This document shows positions 34,581 through 42,043 of a stretch of DNA of 64,000 bases, piece after piece. Both the position numbers and the translations under genes were made by a program. This DNA comes from Candidatus Aenigmatarchaeota archaeon (lineage in GTDB: Archaea > Aenigmatarchaeota > Aenigmatarchaeia > CG10238-14), in assembly GCA_018920365.1 (NCBI GenBank), contig JAHLMM010000001.1, positions 68,449 to 132,448 on the forward strand. The letters are read 5' to 3'. Position 1 is the stretch's first letter. Every line of letters starts with the position of its first letter. The notes below the pieces were generated by a model that searched no databases, had not been told where the DNA came from, and saw only the letters and a program-made list of their open reading frames with translations.

Positions 34581-35420
34581 TTATTCTTTTAGGTTTCTAA
34601 AAATTTGTAAACCATCAAGATCTGAATCAACAAAATCTTCAGGAGTCAAACAAACATCATATAAATTTGGATTATAACTTGGCGGCAAAATTAAGTTTTT
34701 TATTTTTTCTCTTTTTCTAACATTTTCTGATGGAACTTGAGGTAATATTTGATTTGAAGAAATGCGACCTTTGAAACTTTGTTTTATTTGTTCTATAGTC
34801 TGTATTAAAAAAGTTTCTAGAACATTTAATTCATTTTTATCTGGTTCTACAAATACTAGTCCAAGTTCTTCCATTTTTTCATTTACAAAATTATACAAAT
34901 TGGGTATTTTTTCCACATTACGTTTGCATAAGCAACCAAATGCATTAACAAATCTTTCTAAAATTATTCTTGGATCCTTCACAGATGGAATTGTATTCCA
35001 ATAATTCCATTCAGGAGATAAAATCAAAGAACAAGTTGCTCCAAACAATTGAGGCCCAATAGTATTTGCAGCAATGCAATATTGTGCTAGACTTGGCACA
35101 CATGAAGTAAATTCTATGGGATCGCCTCTAACACGCATTCGAGATGGTTTTGGCATGTGACTTGTCGGCTGAACATAACTTTGACAAAGAGCTGCATATT
35201 CTCCAACTAATTCAAACAATTTTGGCATTAAATATAGAAAACCGTCTGCAATTTGCCTTCCGTTTGATACTAAAACAAAATATCCTTGAATTTCAACAAG
35301 TTTTGGATTAATCCCAGAATTTTTTAGAATATCTTCAGGATTATCACTGCCTCTGTATAATTTAACATTAGTTTCAGGCACAATAGGTTTTGTTCCAACA
35401 TATTCTAATGTATAATTCAT
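34581..35420 (-). CDS. Soluble protein of unknown function
   Basis: A 279-residue protein (MNYTLEYVGTKPIVPETNVK...) with scattered cysteines (FTSCVPSLAQYCIAAN, FGCLCKRN) and a Lys/Arg-rich C-terminal part. No export signal. An AAAAGAATAAAAAG element ends 21 bases before the ATG, identical in sequence and spacing to the neighbouring gene, which suggests leaderless transcripts under the same control. No family recognised; product sequence is not clearly similar to its neighbour. Confidence 0.6.
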   Translation of the reverse strand: MNYTLEYVGTKPIVPETNVKLYRGSDNPEDILKNSGINPKLVEIQGYFVLVSNGRQIADGFLYLMPKLFELVGEYAALCQSYVQPTSHMPKPSRMRVRGDPIEFTSCVPSLAQYCIAANTIGPQLFGATCSLILSPEWNYWNTIPSVKDPRIILERFVNAFGCLCKRNVEKIPNLYNFVNEKMEELGLVFVEPDKNELNVLETFLIQTIEQIKQSFKGRISSNQILPQVPSENVRKREKIKNLILPPSYNPNLYDVCLTPEDFVDSDLDGLQIFRNLKE

Positions 35421-35507
35421 ATAAAATGTAAAACAATAAAACTTTTTATTCTTTTTGTTTTCTAAACATTGGTACTTTAGTGCAATATCGGTTCCTTGTT
35501 GAGCCTA

Positions 35508-35530
35508 AAATGGTTTTTTCAAAACCATTT
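35508..35530. terminator. Perfect 10-bp stem-loop downstream of the Bax-inhibitor-like gene
   Basis: AAATGGTTTT and AAAACCATTT form a perfect 10-bp hairpin with loop TTC. It lies 32 bases past the stop of the minus-strand membrane protein gene and well upstream of the promoter of the next minus-strand gene, so it may end that transcript or protect its 3' end. Archaeal terminators usually need only T-runs, so the role is uncertain. Confidence 0.4.
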
Positions 35531-35562
35531 CAGCTATAATTTTTCATTAAAATATTTTGATT

Positions 35563-36183
35563 TCAATCTCTTCTTTTGCTTGACACAAGCAAATCCAAAA
35601 TTCTTATGAATATGTTCAAAAAGTCTAGGTATAATGCTAAAACAGCGTCTGTAACATACTTGTCAGGATAATCTCTTAAAATTTTTGACATGTCATACAA
35701 AACAAAACCCAAAAACACTAGTAAAACGCCAACATTAATTATAAGATTCATCAATGGTTGTTTTAAGAAAATGTTTACAATAGATGCTAGTATAAATCCT
35801 AACAAAGCAAATGTTAGAAAAACTCCTATTGATCTGAAATCTTTGTTAGTGAAATATACATATCCTGCTAATGTAGCAAAAACAAACGTAGTTAATGCAA
35901 GAGCTTGAAAGACTATCTCAACGCCGCCCTCAAATGCAGCCCAAGCAACAATTGGAGCTGTCGTTGTTCCTGTAAGAAATACGAATAGAAATAAAAGCCA
36001 TGTTGGAAATCCGCTTTTCTTTCTTAAAAAGAATGTTGCAATCAATATTGCAAATTCAGCTATTACTATAGGTATGAACAATATTGGTGGTATGAAAAAT
36101 CCTACACCGACACCAATTGTAGCTATTAGTAAACTTAGAACAAACATTGGCAATACTTTTTTGTTAAATGTTTCTTTTTGCAT
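35563..36183 (-). CDS. Bax inhibitor-1 (YccA/LFG)-like membrane protein
   Basis: A 206-residue protein with about seven membrane helices. The C-terminal half carries the BI-1 pattern LVFLGFVLYDMSKILRDY followed by DAVLALYLDFLNIFIRILDLL, where the Asp pair in other members forms a pH-sensing calcium-leak site. Probably a pH-dependent cation leak channel; the physiological role in archaea is unknown. Confidence 0.88.
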   Translation of the reverse strand: MQKETFNKKVLPMFVLSLLIATIGVGVGFFIPPILFIPIVIAEFAILIATFFLRKKSGFPTWLLFLFVFLTGTTTAPIVAWAAFEGGVEIVFQALALTTFVFATLAGYVYFTNKDFRSIGVFLTFALLGFILASIVNIFLKQPLMNLIINVGVLLVFLGFVLYDMSKILRDYPDKYVTDAVLALYLDFLNIFIRILDLLVSSKRRD

Positions 36184-36220
36184 AAGCTATTATTTGAAAA
36201 AAATATATTTAAAAATTTTG

Positions 36221-36238
36221 TTTATTGGTACCAATAAA
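36221..36238. promoter_or_regulatory. 18-bp perfect palindrome TTTATTGGTACCAATAAA
   Basis: It lies between the minus-strand Bax-inhibitor-like gene (start 36183) and the plus-strand tRNA-Pro (start 36279), about 40 bases from either start. Even-length dyad symmetry without a loop favours a dimeric protein site over an RNA hairpin. No assigned regulator. Confidence 0.45.
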
Positions 36239-36278
36239 AATTCAAGTTTTATTAGATTGGAAAAATCATTCAAATTAT

Positions 36279-36352
36279 GGGGTAGTGGTATAACTTGGCT
36301 ATTATTCCAGCTTCGGGGGCTGGCGATCTGGGTTCAAATCCCAGCTACCTCA
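36279..36352 (+). tRNA. tRNA-Pro (CGG)
   Basis: GGGGTAG pairs with CTACCTC (one G-U), discriminator A. The anticodon stem CCAGC/GCTGG encloses TTCGGGG, anticodon CGG. T arm CTGGGTTCAAATCCCAG. Length 74 nt, no intron, no CCA encoded. The D stem is weak (G/T/A-rich). The last three bases overlap the stop codon of the opposite-strand zinc-ribbon/CS gene. Confidence 0.92.
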
Positions 36353-36841
36353 TTCAAAAAGAAGCTTTAACTCTTCGTTTTCAAATCTTTTTCCTGAAAA
36401 ATTCAAATTTGATGGTATTGGTATTAGTTTGAAATATCCTTTATCTCCTGCAATTGCTCTAACTTCAACAGATTTTGAATAAGCATTAACACTAACATCA
36501 TCTTTACTTTTTACCCCAGGTAATTTTACAATAACAATATATTTTTCATTTACATTAGCTGTTTCTGTTTGAGGTTCAATAACATTTTCAGGCAGTTTTA
36601 TTGTTTTTTGCTTTGGTTGTTTGTGTCTAAAGTTTTCATTAGGTCTTTGTGAAATTGTTATTGTTATATTTTTAGGGAAAATTATATCCTCCATATCAAC
36701 ATCTTCTTCTATTCTTTTAGTCAATTCTCTTATTTGTCTGTTCAAAAATTCAACCATGTCATAACTGCCTATCATCAAACCACAATTTGGGCAGAAATTC
36801 CAATTTTCTTTTAATTTTTCATTGCAATTTTCACAATTCAT
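36350..36841 (-). CDS. Zinc-ribbon plus HSP20/CS-like domain protein, paralogue 1
   Basis: A 163-residue protein: an N-terminal zinc ribbon (CENC ... CPNC), a helical segment (MVEFLNRQIRELTKRIEEDV), a Pro/Lys linker, and a C-terminal CS/HSP20-like beta domain (KYIVIVKLPGVKSKDDVSVN, then GYFKLIPIPSN). The gene at 51815 encodes the same order with matching YFKLIPIP motifs. The final beta strand seems shortened compared with the paralogue, where the tRNA-Pro gene begins. ATG at 36841 is chosen over a GTG at 36850 because GGTGA precedes it. HSP20/CS folds act as chaperones or client adaptors; the zinc ribbon may target a partner. Confidence 0.75.
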   Translation of the reverse strand: MNCENCNEKLKENWNFCPNCGLMIGSYDMVEFLNRQIRELTKRIEEDVDMEDIIFPKNITITISQRPNENFRHKQPKQKTIKLPENVIEPQTETANVNEKYIVIVKLPGVKSKDDVSVNAYSKSVEVRAIAGDKGYFKLIPIPSNLNFSGKRFENEELKLLFE

Positions 36842-36939
36842 GAAAATCACCGTGCGTTTATATATCGTTTAACTCCTTTTTAAGAATATCGTTTTTTTAC
36901 TATTTATTACACCAAGATAATAATGTCACTACCGATAAG

Positions 36940-36948
36940 TATTTAAAC
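36940..36948 (+). promoter_or_regulatory. TATA box for the gene at 36983
   Basis: TATTTAAAC lies about 26 bases before the AGGTGA ribosome site region, in the 141-base gap between divergent genes. A second TATA-like GTTTATATATC near 36856-36866 would serve the minus-strand gene. Confidence 0.4.
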
Positions 36949-36982
36949 TTTACTTCAAAAAGAATGTGTAGGTGAATTAACA

Positions 36983-37333
36983 ATGGTATTTTTTGGAGAA
37001 GAAAGAGATTGGAAAGAAGATCTATGCGATGATATAAAAATAGATATGGCAGAATTGCTAGAGATTGCAAAGAGAAACAGATGTGCATACATGCAAGCTG
37101 AAGATGTTAAAGTAGCTCAATTATGGGTTGCTTTGGCAGAAGTCTACAAACACCAAAGAAAAATAGAAAGTAGACTTGAAAAAGTTGAAGCTGCAATAAA
37201 AGCAATTTCACAAATGGGTGAAGCTGCAAAAAGAGATGCACTAAGAAAGAAAATAGTAGACACATTCAAAGCAAAAACACCAGAAGAGAAAGAAACAGTT
37301 GAAAAAATAGTAGATACTTTGATGGAATTTTAG
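36983..37333 (+). CDS. Small helical protein of unknown function
   Basis: A 116-residue, almost fully helical, charged protein (AELLEIAKRNRCAYMQAEDV, HQRKIESRLEKVEAAIKAIS). The AGGTGAATTAACA-ATG start is strong and the promoter is well formed, so it is probably well expressed. The helical bundle and basic/acidic patches would suit a nucleoid or coiled-coil dimer protein, but there is no family match. It overlaps by four bases the end of a small zinc-protein gene on the other strand. Confidence 0.7.
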   Translation: MVFFGEERDWKEDLCDDIKIDMAELLEIAKRNRCAYMQAEDVKVAQLWVALAEVYKHQRKIESRLEKVEAAIKAISQMGEAAKRDALRKKIVDTFKAKTPEEKETVEKIVDTLMEF

Positions 37334-37458
37334 GCTTTGTTTTTACATTTTTTACACAAGCCTATTTTTATATCTACACATCTAGAGCAGCCTTCAGATC
37401 CGCAAAATTCACAAGTAAACAGTTGTTCAGCATTTTCTTCACATATCTGGCAAATCAT
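37330..37458 (-). CDS. 42-residue double zinc-site microprotein
   Basis: On the minus strand an ATG at 37458 opens a 42-codon gene with eight cysteines in four CxxC pairs (positions 3/6, 16/19, 24/27, 35/38): MICQICEENAEQLFTC, then EFCGSEGCSRC and GLCKKCKN. The spacing suits a cross-brace or B-box-like two-zinc fold. Regular pairing over the full length makes chance very unlikely. It ends convergently with the helical protein gene. Role unknown. Confidence 0.75.
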   Translation of the reverse strand: MICQICEENAEQLFTCEFCGSEGCSRCVDIKIGLCKKCKNKA

Positions 37459-37518
37459 AAGTAGGTATTTTTATTTTAATGTTTTAAATATGTTTAATTC
37501 AATTAGTATGTGGTTAAC

Positions 37519-38172
37519 ATGAAAGAAGGAGACTTTATATTGCTTGATTTTGTAGGAAAAATAAAAGAAACAGGAGAAATTTTTGATTTAACTGTTGAGC
37601 AAGTAGCAAAGGAAAATGGTATACACAACCCTGATTTTGTTTACAAACCAATACCTGTTATAGTTGGCAGTCATATGATCATTAAGGGTGTTGAAGATGA
37701 ATTGATGAAGATGAGTGTAAATGAAAAAAAGAAAATAATTGTAAAACCTGAGGATGGTTTTGGTAACAGAAGTGAAAAACTGATAAAGCTTATACCTGTC
37801 TCAGAATTTAGAAAGCAAGAAATGGAACCTTATCCTGGCATGCCAATAACCATGAATGGTTTAAACGGAAGGGTTTTAGCAGTTTCTGGTGGGAGAGTAA
37901 AAGTTGATTTTAATCATATATTAGCTGGAAAAGAATTGGAATATGATTTAGAGATAAAAAAATTAATTGAAACAAAAGCAGAAAAAGTTCAAGCTATTTT
38001 TAATATTTTTGTCAAAACAAAACAAGACGTCAAAGCCAAAATAGAGAATGATATAGCTGAAATATATGATAACCATTCATTGCCAAAAGAAGTAAAAAAA
38101 GATATTGCGGATGCTATAAAGAAATGGGTTGAAGGGATTAAAAAAATAAGATTTATCGAGGAATTTGAATAA
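37519..38172 (+). CDS. FKBP-type peptidyl-prolyl isomerase (long archaeal form)
   Basis: A 217-residue protein: the FKBP domain with an inserted flap (MKEGDFILLDFVGKIKETGE, IPVIVGSHMIIKGVEDELMKM, and an MSVNEKKKIIVKPEDGFG core), followed by a C-terminal helical extension typical of archaeal long FKBPs/trigger-factor-like chaperones. It assists folding by proline isomerisation in the cytoplasm. The GTG at 37510 is in frame, but the ATG at 37519 matches the family start. Confidence 0.9.
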   Translation: MKEGDFILLDFVGKIKETGEIFDLTVEQVAKENGIHNPDFVYKPIPVIVGSHMIIKGVEDELMKMSVNEKKKIIVKPEDGFGNRSEKLIKLIPVSEFRKQEMEPYPGMPITMNGLNGRVLAVSGGRVKVDFNHILAGKELEYDLEIKKLIETKAEKVQAIFNIFVKTKQDVKAKIENDIAEIYDNHSLPKEVKKDIADAIKKWVEGIKKIRFIEEFE

Positions 38173-38239
38173 AGAATTTAAACTTAACTATTATAGATTT
38201 AATAGTTGTAATAACTTTCAAATAATAAAAGGTGAATGA

Positions 38240-39328
38240 ATGGCAATACAACCGTTTTTGAAAAAAACTGTTAGAAAAGAAAGCAAAGTAGATGAAGAAT
38301 TGAAAAAATTGCTTGAAGAGAAAAAGGCTCATATTAAAGTTGTTGGTTCTGGTGGCGCTGGAAATAATACTATAACAAGAATGATGCAGATTGGTATAGA
38401 AGGTGTTTATACAATTGCTGTAAACACAGATGCGCAAGATTTGCTTTATTCTGACGCTGATTTCAAGCTTTTGATAGGTAAAGAGTTGACATCTGGTTTG
38501 GGTGCAGGTGGGGATCCAAAAGTTGGTATGGAAGCTGCAAAAGAAAGCAAAGAAGATATAAGAAAAATGCTTGAAGGTACTGATTTGTTGTTTTTAACAT
38601 GCGGCCTAGGCGGCGGTACAGGCACAGGATCACTACCTGTTATAGCTGAGATCGCAAACAAAATGGGTATTTTGACAATAGGCGTAGTCACATTACCATT
38701 TGAAATGGAAGGACAATTAAGGATGAAAAATGCGAAAGAGGGGTTGGACAATCTAAGAAAATTTGTTGATACTTTGATAGTCATACCAAACGATAGATTG
38801 TTAGATATTGTTCCTGACGTAAGTTTGACTACTGCTTTCAAAATAGCAGATGAGATATTAGTAAATGCTGTTAAAGGAGTAGCTGAATTGATAACAAAAC
38901 CTGGATTGATTAATCTAGATTTGGCTGATGTAAAAGCTGTTATGAGAAATGGCGGTATTGCAATGGTAGGATTAGGTGAATCAGATAGTGATGATAGATC
39001 ATTTGAAGCTGTGGAAAAGGCATTAGCAAATCCTTTGCTTGAACTAGATATAGAAGGTGCAACAGGTGCTTTGATAAATGTAACTGGTGGAAAAGATTTG
39101 ACAATGAGAGAAGCTCAAGATGTGGTTGAATCAATATCAAGCAGATTATCAGAGGATGCAAAAATCATATGGGGCGCTATGCTTGATCCTGAATTGGGAG
39201 ATGCCATAAGAGTTATGCTTGTTATAACAGGCGCAAAACCAAAAGAAGAGTTTATAAAGAAAGAGAAGATTGTATCTAAGAAAAAGAGCATAATTGAAGA
39301 AGAACTCGGCATACAGTTCTTGGAATAG
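38240..39328 (+). CDS. ftsZ: Cell division protein FtsZ
   Basis: A 362-residue tubulin-like GTPase. The GTP loop is TCGLGGGTGTGSLPVIAE; an earlier KVVGSGGAGNNTITRM and the T7 loop NLDLADVKAVMRNGG are intact, so it should polymerise. The C-terminal tail (KKSIIEEELGIQFLE) ends in a short conserved-type peptide that may bind membrane partners. It heads a run with SecE, Spt5 and uL11, a common archaeal order. The AAAGGTGAATGA-ATG start is clear. Confidence 0.96.
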   Translation: MAIQPFLKKTVRKESKVDEELKKLLEEKKAHIKVVGSGGAGNNTITRMMQIGIEGVYTIAVNTDAQDLLYSDADFKLLIGKELTSGLGAGGDPKVGMEAAKESKEDIRKMLEGTDLLFLTCGLGGGTGTGSLPVIAEIANKMGILTIGVVTLPFEMEGQLRMKNAKEGLDNLRKFVDTLIVIPNDRLLDIVPDVSLTTAFKIADEILVNAVKGVAELITKPGLINLDLADVKAVMRNGGIAMVGLGESDSDDRSFEAVEKALANPLLELDIEGATGALINVTGGKDLTMREAQDVVESISSRLSEDAKIIWGAMLDPELGDAIRVMLVITGAKPKEEFIKKEKIVSKKKSIIEEELGIQFLE

Positions 39329-39382
39329 GTTTAAATAAATAATTTTAATAATAAAATCAATTCTTATAAAGTGTGATTGCTG

Positions 39383-39550
39383 ATGAATGTCAGGGAAACT
39401 GTTAAAAAATATGTAAATATATTAAAGATAGCTAGAAAGCCGACAAAACAAGATTTAAAAAAAGTCTTGAGAGTTGTGTTTTATGGCTTTATCGTAATAG
39501 GCATTACAGGATTTATATTTTATATGATATCTGTTATTGCTGGTGGTTGA
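39383..39550 (+). CDS. secE: Protein translocase SecE / Sec61 gamma
   Basis: A 55-residue protein: an amphipathic basic helix (RETVKKYVNILKIARKPTKQ) followed by one membrane helix (VFYGFIVIGITGFIFYMISV), the standard archaeal SecE shape with the conserved KxARKP(T/S) element. It clamps the SecY halves together. Too short for many gene finders. It is directly followed by spt5, the classical archaeal secE-spt5-rpl11 order. Confidence 0.93.
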   Translation: MNVRETVKKYVNILKIARKPTKQDLKKVLRVVFYGFIVIGITGFIFYMISVIAGG

Positions 39551-39551
39551 T

Positions 39552-40004
39552 TTGGTAATATACACTGTAAAAACAATAATTGGGAGAGAAAATGTTGTCT
39601 TAGAGTCAATAGCAAATAAAGCTAAAGTTAATGGATTAAATATAAAATCTCTAGTTCATCCAGAAGAGATAAAGGGATATATTTTTGTTGAGGGTGAATT
39701 GAAAGATATTCAAGAAGTAATAAAAGAGATACCTCATGCAAGAGGTATCCTAAGAGATCCTGTTGATATAAATCAAATCAAAAAAATGATAGAAACCAAA
39801 AAGAAGGAAATAGACATAAAAGAAGGTGACATAGTAGAAGTGGTAGGTGGTCCATTTAAAGGTGAAAAAGGAAAGGTTACAAGATATGATAAAGACAAAG
39901 GTGAAGTTACAATTGAATTAATAGAAGTAACTGTACCTATACCAGTAACTGTAAATGCTGGTTTGGTGTCAGTAATACAAAAATCAGGTGATAGGAATGA
40001 GTAA
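39552..40004 (+). CDS. spt5: Transcription elongation factor Spt5 (NusG)
   Basis: About 150 residues: an NGN domain (VIYTVKTIIGRENVVLESIA ... GYIFVEGELKDIQEVIKEIP) and a KOW domain (DIKEGDIVEVVGGPFKGEKG). It binds RNA polymerase near the clamp and raises processivity. There is no ATG; the TTG at 39552 gives the family-typical N-terminus and lies one base after the secE stop, with GGTGG just upstream. A GTG at 39543 is an alternative. The 3' end overlaps rpl11 by eight bases. Confidence 0.92.
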   Translation: MVIYTVKTIIGRENVVLESIANKAKVNGLNIKSLVHPEEIKGYIFVEGELKDIQEVIKEIPHARGILRDPVDINQIKKMIETKKKEIDIKEGDIVEVVGGPFKGEKGKVTRYDKDKGEVTIELIEVTVPIPVTVNAGLVSVIQKSGDRNE

Positions 40005-40560
40005 AGAAACAATTGATTTGTTAGTTGAAGGTGGAAATGCAAAACCAGGACCAACAACAGCTCCAAAATTTTCTCAATTTAAAATCAATATGGGTGAGCT
40101 TTTTAACAAAATAAATGAAGAGACTAAAGAATACAAAGGAATGAATGTTCCTGTCAAAGTTGTTATAGATACTGATACAAAAGAATATTCAATCAAAGTT
40201 GGTGTGCCACCTGTTTCTTCTTTAATCAAAAAAGAGTTAAAACTTGAAAAAATTGGAAGTAGCGGTTCTAAAAAAGATAAGGCTGCTGAAGAAAAGAAAG
40301 CTGCTGATAAGCCGGCTGAAGAAAAGAAAGAAGTTAAAGAAGAAAAAGCTGAAAGAAAAATTGTCGGCAACTTGACAATAGATCAGTGTGTAAAAATTGC
40401 AAAGATGAAATATAGCGGTTTGCTTTCAAAAAATCTAAAAAATGCTGTTAAAGAAATAGTTGGTTCTTGTGTTAGTATGCCAATAACAGTAGAAGGAAAG
40501 CCACCTAAGCAAGTGTTAGCTGAAATAGACAAAGGAATTTATGATAGCAAGCTTCAATAA
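39997..40560 (+). CDS. rpl11: Ribosomal protein uL11 with a charged hinge insertion
   Basis: A 187-residue uL11. The N-terminal domain (LLVEGGNAKPGPTTAPKFSQ ... MNVPVKVVIDTDTKEYSIKV) and C-terminal rRNA-binding domain (RKIVGNLTIDQCVKIAKMKY, ending with LKNAVKEIVGSCVSMPITVE) are complete. Between them lies about 35 residues rich in Lys, Ala and Glu (KKDKAAEEKKAADKPAEEKK...), absent from standard archaeal uL11 of about 160 residues. The usual PxLGPxLGxxGxN loop is replaced by PTTAPKFSQFKIN. uL11 forms the base of the ribosomal stalk where factors bind. The L1-L10-L12 genes that often follow are absent. Confidence 0.92.
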   Translation: MSKETIDLLVEGGNAKPGPTTAPKFSQFKINMGELFNKINEETKEYKGMNVPVKVVIDTDTKEYSIKVGVPPVSSLIKKELKLEKIGSSGSKKDKAAEEKKAADKPAEEKKEVKEEKAERKIVGNLTIDQCVKIAKMKYSGLLSKNLKNAVKEIVGSCVSMPITVEGKPPKQVLAEIDKGIYDSKLQ

Positions 40561-40590
40561 GTTTAAAAGTTTCACTTTCATTCACTAATC

Positions 40591-41001
40591 ATGAACATAA
40601 TTGTCCTGTTAATATTGGCGTCAATAGGATTATCTGTTTACATAGCAATAACACAATCTATTATTGTGGGCATCGTTTTAGCTTTGAATTCAATATCCAT
40701 TCTTTTTCTGTTTGCTGCTAGAACAAAAAATGAAGATTTGGAAAGGATTGAGAAAAAAATAGATAAAATAGATGTAAACAAGATAATTCAAAAGATGGAT
40801 GAAATAAGGGATAAACAAACTAGTGCTAACATTAAAGGATTTGAAGTAGAGATGAAATTGGAAGAATATAAAAAAGAGCAAGAAGACAAATATAGAGATG
40901 TTGTAAAAAAAGTGTTAGAAATTGATAATAAATTGACTGAAAAATATGAATTGCTAGGTAAAACTATAATAAAACTAAGCAAAGATTTCAAAAAGAATTA
41001 A
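40591..41001 (+). CDS. Membrane protein with coiled-coil tail, unknown function
   Basis: A 136-residue protein with two N-terminal membrane helices (residues 1-43) and a coiled coil for most of the rest (RIEKKIDKIDVNKIIQKMDE). It may be the end of the ftsZ-secE-spt5-rpl11 unit, 30 bases downstream. Converges with the pilin gene with a four-base overlap. No family recognised. Confidence 0.6.
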   Translation: MNIIVLLILASIGLSVYIAITQSIIVGIVLALNSISILFLFAARTKNEDLERIEKKIDKIDVNKIIQKMDEIRDKQTSANIKGFEVEMKLEEYKKEQEDKYRDVVKKVLEIDNKLTEKYELLGKTIIKLSKDFKKN

Positions 41002-41501
41002 ATGCAAGTAACCTTGACAAGTTTTTCTGCCCACGATGAAGGACAGTTTGACGGTGAAACTCTTACTTTAGTTATAGTCTGATTATCCTGACATAAATCA
41101 GCACAACCATATTCAAGTATAACGTGCTCTCCTGGATATAATGGTGAATCAATAGTTGGCCCGCCAGTGTTGTTTATATACTGGGTTGTACCTATCTCTG
41201 CAAATGATGAAAAGCCATATAACGCATTATTTCCTTCATTTGAAATTGCTATCATAATCTTATTTGGACCGTTAACAGACGTGTTTGTACATACAACATT
41301 GAATATGCTTACCACTGATCCTGTACAGTTCATTGTTTCCATAGAGCTTTTTTCTATTGATTCTGTTTGGGTTTTAGTCATTCCAGAAAGCCAGCCGCCT
41401 ATTAAACCTGCTATAGATAGTGTAAATGCTATCAGCAAAACTGTTGCTATTAGCGGCGAAACACCTTTTGATTTCATATATCTATTTATCTTCTTTGCCA
41501 T
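40998..41501 (-). CDS. Archaeal type IV pilin-like protein
   Basis: A 167-residue protein with the archaeal pilin N-terminus: a basic head, the KSKG|VSPLIATVLLIAFTLS class III cleavage and helix, then a beta-rich C-terminal domain with several Cys (CTGS, CTNT, CADLC, CPSSW, CI). The peptidase would cut after KG to leave V at position 1. Such pilins build adhesive surface filaments. No assembly ATPase or platform protein is in the window. The 89-base upstream gap is shared with the eL14 gene and is very A+T-rich. Confidence 0.85.
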   Translation of the reverse strand: MAKKINRYMKSKGVSPLIATVLLIAFTLSIAGLIGGWLSGMTKTQTESIEKSSMETMNCTGSVVSIFNVVCTNTSVNGPNKIMIAISNEGNNALYGFSSFAEIGTTQYINNTGGPTIDSPLYPGEHVILEYGCADLCQDNQTITKVRVSPSNCPSSWAEKLVKVTCI

Positions 41502-41590
41502 TTAAAAATCTTAAACCATTTATATTTTGAAATCAAATTAGATTAAGCATTTAAGTTTATATATAATATAAAGTGAAGAGGTGAATCAAA

Positions 41591-42019
41591 GTGGCGTCTT
41601 TGGAAATAGGTAAAGTATGTGTGAAAACAGCTGGGAGAGAAGCAGGAAGATATTGTGTTGTAATAAAATCTGTTGATGATAATTTTGTATTTGTAACAGG
41701 ACCTAGAGCTTTGACAGGAGTAAAAAGAAGAAAATGTAATGTAGAGCATCTAGAACCAACAAATTATTCTATAAAAATAAAAGAAGATGCAAATGATAAG
41801 GATGTAATAGAAGCATATGAAGCAGCTGGTTTGATTTCAAAACTTGGTTTGAAAAAACCTAGTCCTGAGGAATTAAAAGCAGAGAAAAAGGAAAAGGTTG
41901 AAGAAAAACAGGCTAAAAAAGTTGAGAAACCTAAAAGCGAAGAGAAACCTAAAGCAGAAAAACCAAAACAAGTCAAAAAAGAGAGTGAAGAAAAACCAAA
42001 AAAGAAAACTAAAAGTTAA
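41591..42019 (+). CDS. rpl14e: Ribosomal protein eL14 with a long charged tail
   Basis: The first 90 residues are standard archaeal eL14 (LEIGKVCVKTAGREAGRYCV, VTGPRALTGVKRRKCNVEHLEPT). The last 50 residues are an added Lys/Glu/Pro tail (PSPEELKAEKKEKVEEKQAK and on). The start codon is GTG, set by GAGGTGAATCAAA. It precedes cbf5, the common archaeal pairing. Confidence 0.9.
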   Translation: MASLEIGKVCVKTAGREAGRYCVVIKSVDDNFVFVTGPRALTGVKRRKCNVEHLEPTNYSIKIKEDANDKDVIEAYEAAGLISKLGLKKPSPEELKAEKKEKVEEKQAKKVEKPKSEEKPKAEKPKQVKKESEEKPKKKTKS

Positions 42020-42043
42020 ATTTATCCTATTTTTATTTTTATT

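Noticed and set aside
33890-35420. The two adjacent unknown genes as recent duplicates
   Set aside because: Promoter elements match, but I find only a short similar patch (CLAAN/CIAAN) in the proteins, too weak for paralogy.
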